Shown: piece by piece, positions 6,433 to 9,482 of the stretch
Layout: the number at the start of each line of letters is the position of its first letter
Numbering within the stretch: position 1 is the stretch's first letter
NCBI GenBank assembly: GCA_016789295.1
Contig: JAEUQL010000112.1
Span: forward strand, 1 to 9,482
From: Blastocatellia bacterium
GTDB lineage: Bacteria; Acidobacteriota; Blastocatellia; Chloracidobacteriales; JADJPF01
Direction: 5' to 3'
DNA length: 9,482 nt
Made by a program: the position numbers and the translations under genes
Notes under the pieces: model-generated
The model's input: the letters and a program-made list of their open reading frames with translations, nothing else
Told to the model about the DNA's origin: nothing
Database searches by the model: none

Positions 6433-7314
6433 TTGGAAAGATACTATTTTGCTTACGGCTCAAATCTAAACATTGCAGATTGGCACAGATGGTGTAGTTG
6501 GTGTGGGTACGCAAAAGACCTTCTCAAGCCTATCTCCACTGGCTACCTTCCGGACAGGACGCTTGCCTTCTCACTCCACTCAGAAAGCCGTTTTGGAGGA
6601 GTCTTAGACGTTGTCCCAAAATTGGGTCACACAGTTTCAGGCGTCATCTACAAGGTAAAAGAAAGTGGATGGCAAGCACTTGACGCAAAAGAAGGAGCAC
6701 CTAATTGGTACAGACGTTTTGATACCTATGCGCTTACGAGCGATGCAAAAGAGGTTGCTGTTTCTACTTATGAGGTTCGTCCAAACTTGCGCTCGCCTTT
6801 TGTTCCTCCACATAGTGATTATCTTGAGATAGTTAGTCAAGGACTTCGGAGTTATGGTCTTGACGATTTAGCATTAAATGCTACTGCTAATCAACAAAAT
6901 CTCAATAGCCTAAACCATTTCTTTTTTTATGGAACTTTGATGACTGGTCAGATTAGACACAAGCTGCTCAAGCCCTTCTCTATAAAGTTAATAAAAGATG
7001 CAAAAACTTATGGAAAGCTAATAGATCTTGGAAGCTATCCCGGTTTTTTACTTCGTGATCAGGATAAGGAAAGAGAACAATGGGTTTATGGAGAGTTAGT
7101 AGAACTCGGTAATATTGAGCAAGCAGTAACCGAACTTGATCAAGTAGAAGGGTTCAGTTTTTTTGGTGATCCTGACCTACTCTACAGACGTGCTCTTACT
7201 AATGTCTATCTTGATGATGGTGTACAAAAACTAGCCTGGATATATGTCTATAATCAGCCATCTTCAGAAAGACTGATACTATCCGGTAACTGGCGTGAAT
7301 TTTCGAAATTGTAA
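6433..7314 (+). CDS. Protein with two tandem gamma-glutamylcyclotransferase-fold (GGCT/AIG2-like) domains
   Basis: The 293-residue product carries two copies of the GGCT fold. The N-terminal domain (about 1-145) has the hallmark YFAYGSNL (5-12), GGVLDV (55-60), V-x-GVIYKV (68-75) and LDAKEG (83-88), in which E87 matches the catalytic Glu. The C-terminal domain (about 161-292) has FFYGTLM (164-170), YPGFL (202-206), VYGELVEL (218-225) and LDQVEGF (235-241), with E239 as the matching Glu, and is closer to the AIG2/GGACT branch. GGCT-fold enzymes cyclise gamma-glutamyl compounds to 5-oxoproline and free amine; the substrate here is unknown. Both catalytic Glu residues are present, so both domains may be active. 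The TTG start lies 1 nt after the previous stop, with AGGG at 6420-6423 as ribosome site, indicating translational coupling to the NADAR-Rid gene. The YGSN motif directly after TTG supports this start. Confidence 0.88.
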   Translation: MERYYFAYGSNLNIADWHRWCSWCGYAKDLLKPISTGYLPDRTLAFSLHSESRFGGVLDVVPKLGHTVSGVIYKVKESGWQALDAKEGAPNWYRRFDTYALTSDAKEVAVSTYEVRPNLRSPFVPPHSDYLEIVSQGLRSYGLDDLALNATANQQNLNSLNHFFFYGTLMTGQIRHKLLKPFSIKLIKDAKTYGKLIDLGSYPGFLLRDQDKEREQWVYGELVELGNIEQAVTELDQVEGFSFFGDPDLLYRRALTNVYLDDGVQKLAWIYVYNQPSSERLILSGNWREFSKL

Positions 7315-7334
7315 CTCTTTAATATCTTAAACTT

Positions 7335-8105
7335 ATGGTCGTAGTCTTTATCATACTAATTTTGACAATAAAGGTCTGGTTGCCGATAGTTTTAGGCCCA
7401 TTTCTACTTCACTCTCAGCAATGGATTTCAGCCAACCCTCACATTGAAGAAATATCTTTTGACTCCATACCAGATAAAGATATTAGATCTTTTTTTGAAC
7501 AAGAAAAAGTACTAGTGCAAAAAAGATTTCTCCATAGAGGCTACTTTAAGATAGAAGCTCTTTGTTCAAACAGTACAGGGTTTTTGAGCTTTTGGGTTGA
7601 AACAGATAGAAAGATAGTTGCACTTTTCACTGCTGTTGAATCAAGAATGTATGAGCAGATTATGAGTGTCAAGTATACAGAGTTTGTTACAGAGTTTTCA
7701 GATGACACTTCCACTTCAACTATAAATAGCCCACAAATAGAATCATTCCAAAAGCTACCAGAGTTTCAGCTCTTTCATTTTCCAGAAGAACATAATATAT
7801 CTCGTCTCTATCAGATACACTGTAAGCTGCTTACACTTTATGATCAGAGAAAAAGAAGGGTTATACCAAATGAAGGTAGAGAGATTGCCTATATCTATAA
7901 TGCAACACTGAAAAGAGTTATAAGACAAGCCGAGATAGGAAATTACACTTATGAAAGTGCTACAAACCGCTATAGGCTCACCTGGTTAAATGCTTTCCGG
8001 CAAACATTCAGATTCTGTTGGCCAGTTTTCCCAATTCTCTGCAAGCTTGACAAGAGAAAGTCCCAAAAGCTCCTTCAAAAGCTAAACGTTTCAGATCAAT
8101 ATTAA
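7335..8105 (+). CDS. Uncharacterised protein with one N-terminal membrane segment
   Basis: This 256-residue protein belongs to no named family I can assign with confidence. Residues 2-25 form a strongly hydrophobic segment, so it is probably anchored in the inner membrane. The rest looks globular, with a YTEFVTEFSDDTSTSTINS stretch (about 115-133) and an aromatic-rich C-terminal part. From memory, the 'EF-x-T-x-F-x-D ... NS' pattern followed by a LYxxH segment recurs in hypothetical proteins of Acidobacteriota and related phyla; this needs a search. The ATG at 7335 is the first start after an in-frame stop at 7320-7322, but no Shine-Dalgarno is visible, so initiation may depend on coupling to the upstream gene, which ends 20 nt before. 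It is the last gene of the operon and converges on the Clp gene with a 16-bp gap and no obvious terminator. Confidence 0.75.
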   Translation: MVVVFIILILTIKVWLPIVLGPFLLHSQQWISANPHIEEISFDSIPDKDIRSFFEQEKVLVQKRFLHRGYFKIEALCSNSTGFLSFWVETDRKIVALFTAVESRMYEQIMSVKYTEFVTEFSDDTSTSTINSPQIESFQKLPEFQLFHFPEEHNISRLYQIHCKLLTLYDQRKRRVIPNEGREIAYIYNATLKRVIRQAEIGNYTYESATNRYRLTWLNAFRQTFRFCWPVFPILCKLDKRKSQKLLQKLNVSDQY

Positions 8106-8121
8106 CCTATCAAATTAATGA

Positions 8122-9482
8122 TTAAATAAGATGACTGGTGGCCAACTCTCCCCATATCTCTTCTGGTTCTTCAAAAGCCTTCAAGCGGAATAAGCCTACA
8201 CGCCCAAATCTTGAGGCTATCTGTTCTGGTAAATGGTCTATAGCCGCTTTTGTTAATCTGATCCTGCTTGGAGGAGGAAGTTTCAGGTCAAAAGGAGCCG
8301 TTTCAAGACGGTCGCTGTCTTCAACTTCTTCTATTCTGAACAACTTGTGTACATCCCTACCAAAAGGATCTCCTTCAGCACTAATTTTTACCAATCCATA
8401 ATGGATCATAAGACGAATTTTTATAGATTCATTTTTTGGCAATGTACGAAAAGCCTCTGCAATCTCTAATGCAAGAGGTACTGTTTTGCAGATGACTAGA
8501 AAACCATCACCTGTACATTTGAGAAAGTCTATATCTTTGAGGTGTTGACGAAGAGCGTTATGAAGATCTGTAACATTTTGACTAAAGAGCGTATCGCCCA
8601 GATTTGTACTAGTAGAAGATGGATATACAATGTCTAGCAGCAACATAGCAACTTCACGCTCTTCTGTGTGTGTAAACATTTCATTCATTGCTACTTCAAC
8701 TGTTAATATGGACTTCAGTTCCAATGTCTTTCTTTGATTGGTAGTTAGTACCAAACTTTCTTTATCTGAAGATTCATTAATATAGACTGTGTCGCCATAC
8801 TTTATACTTCCATCTAGTAGAGCATTTGCAAGAGGATGTATTATCTGATTATCAATTACACGCTCCATTTCTCTTGCCCCATATTCGGATTTAAAACCAG
8901 CAACCATTAGCAGATCGCGAGCTGCTTCAGATAGTACCAGTGTTATATTCTTGTCATAAAGAAGTTTTTGGACATTGAATATAAACTTGTCTATAATTGC
9001 CCGCATTTCATTCTGTCCTAGAAAGTTAAACTTTATGGTCTGATCAATTCTATTTATAAGTTCAGGCCGAAAATACGGTAGTAGTGCCGTTCTCAACTGT
9101 TCTTGAACTAGTTTTGCATTCTGCTGTTTTGCATCTTCACGACCAACAAGAAAACCCATCTTAGGCTTGTCTTCTTCGTTTGGGTTTTTAGAAAGTAGGT
9201 TGGTCGTCATAATAATTACAGTGTTATGAAAGTCTACTGTACGACCGTGAGAATCTGTCAAACGGCCTTCATCAAAGATCTGTAGAAAGATATCAAAGAT
9301 CTTGCGGTGTGCTTTTTCAACTTCGTCAAAAAGAATTACCGAATAAGGACTTTGTCTAACAGCATCTGTCAAACGGCCTCCTTCTTCGTGTCCAATGTAA
9401 CCAGGAGGTGAGCCTATCATTTTACTAAGAGAATGCTCTTCCATAAATTCGCTCATATCAAAGCGAAGTATCTTTCTTTCGT
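8122..9482 (-). CDS. ClpC-like AAA+ unfoldase, C-terminal part, fused to a class III nucleotide-cyclase homology domain (5' partial)
   Basis: The frame runs off the right edge; the first visible codons (ERKILRFD) are typical of a Clp/Hsp100 second ATPase domain just after Walker A. Numbering from the Met at 9456, which is internal: Walker B is VILFDE (40-45), sensor 1 is TTN (84-86), the arginine finger is in RPELINRID (R136) and sensor 2 is GAR (193-195). The loop KMGF (99-102) matches the ClpP-docking [VIL]GF loop of ClpC/ClpA, which ClpB lacks, so a ClpC-type partner of ClpP is favoured. The D2 small domain ends near 237. Unlike ordinary ClpC, about 205 residues follow, and 266-437 form a cyclase homology domain: LLLD (272-275) and KCTGDGF (313-319) supply metal-binding D275 and D317, with VHKLFR (369-374) later. 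The usual Asn there is His370. No Shine-Dalgarno or promoter is in view. Confidence 0.9.
   Translation of the reverse strand, partial: ERKILRFDMSEFMEEHSLSKMIGSPPGYIGHEEGGRLTDAVRQSPYSVILFDEVEKAHRKIFDIFLQIFDEGRLTDSHGRTVDFHNTVIIMTTNLLSKNPNEEDKPKMGFLVGREDAKQQNAKLVQEQLRTALLPYFRPELINRIDQTIKFNFLGQNEMRAIIDKFIFNVQKLLYDKNITLVLSEAARDLLMVAGFKSEYGAREMERVIDNQIIHPLANALLDGSIKYGDTVYINESSDKESLVLTTNQRKTLELKSILTVEVAMNEMFTHTEEREVAMLLLDIVYPSSTSTNLGDTLFSQNVTDLHNALRQHLKDIDFLKCTGDGFLVICKTVPLALEIAEAFRTLPKNESIKIRLMIHYGLVKISAEGDPFGRDVHKLFRIEEVEDSDRLETAPFDLKLPPPSRIRLTKAAIDHLPEQIASRFGRVGLFRLKAFEEPEEIWGELATSHLI
8146..8661 (-). other. Cyclase homology domain (CHD) region of the Clp fusion
   Basis: This segment encodes the class III adenylate/guanylate cyclase-like domain appended to the Clp ATPase. 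Both metal-ligand aspartates (D275, D317), the Lys two residues before TGDG (K313) and the transition-state Arg (R374) are present; the partner Asn is replaced by His370. The segments GDPFGRDV (362-369) and GRVGLFRLK (418-426) match the family's later strands. Catalysis is possible but not assured. Confidence 0.8.

Noticed and set aside
6498..6683. 61-codon plus-strand frame inside the GGCT gene
   Set aside because: It is an out-of-frame shadow; the YGSN and LDxKEG motifs are in the overlapping 6433-7314 frame.
8138..8401. 87-codon plus-strand frame opposite the cyclase domain
   Set aside because: It is a shadow of the minus-strand Clp fusion, whose protein is clearly recognisable there.
9454..9456. 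ATG as the start of the Clp-cyclase fusion gene
   Set aside because: Conserved Clp D2 residues (ERKILRFD) precede it in frame and Walker A must lie further upstream; the gene is cut by the window edge.

Overview
The window holds seven protein-coding genes in a moderately AT-rich bacterial sequence (judged by eye, not counted). No rRNA, tRNA, CRISPR array, insertion sequence or phage gene is visible. The large secreted protein, with Asp-box repeats, a zincin motif and 'SPNGGE' beta-sandwich repeats, resembles proteins I associate with Acidobacteriota of the Blastocatellia type. That lineage call is an inference from protein style, since no marker gene is present. TTG starts appear twice, and Shine-Dalgarno sequences are clear for several genes.

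Left part (1-3757, +): the 3' 1251 codons of a large, probably exported protein whose N-terminus lies outside the window. Its order is a possible signal-peptide remnant, four Asp-box (BNR) repeats, an HExxH zinc-peptidase-like domain, five tandem repeats of about 105 residues, and a small C-terminal domain. A stem-loop follows its stop, and a strong long terminator hairpin lies at 3868-3922. Middle part: a DinB/YfiT-like protein (+, 3949-4476) and a Prx6/archaeal-type peroxiredoxin (-, 4636-5286) converge on a 159-bp spacer with two hairpins.

Right part: a good sigma70-type promoter (5323-5351, +) and a leader of about 220 nt precede an apparent three-gene operon. Its members are a NADAR-Rid fusion protein (5574-6431), a protein with two gamma-glutamylcyclotransferase-fold domains (6433-7314), and a membrane-anchored protein of unknown function (7335-8105). 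The gaps are 1 and 20 nt. NADAR, Rid and GGCT-fold proteins all recur in metabolite repair, salvage or disposal of modified metabolites, so the operon may be a metabolite damage-control module (inference). Converging on it from the right edge (8122-9482, -) is the C-terminal part of a ClpC-like AAA+ unfoldase. It carries an extra C-terminal class III nucleotide-cyclase homology domain, an unusual architecture.

The two most notable items are the ClpC-cyclase-domain fusion and the NADAR-Rid fusion within its operon.
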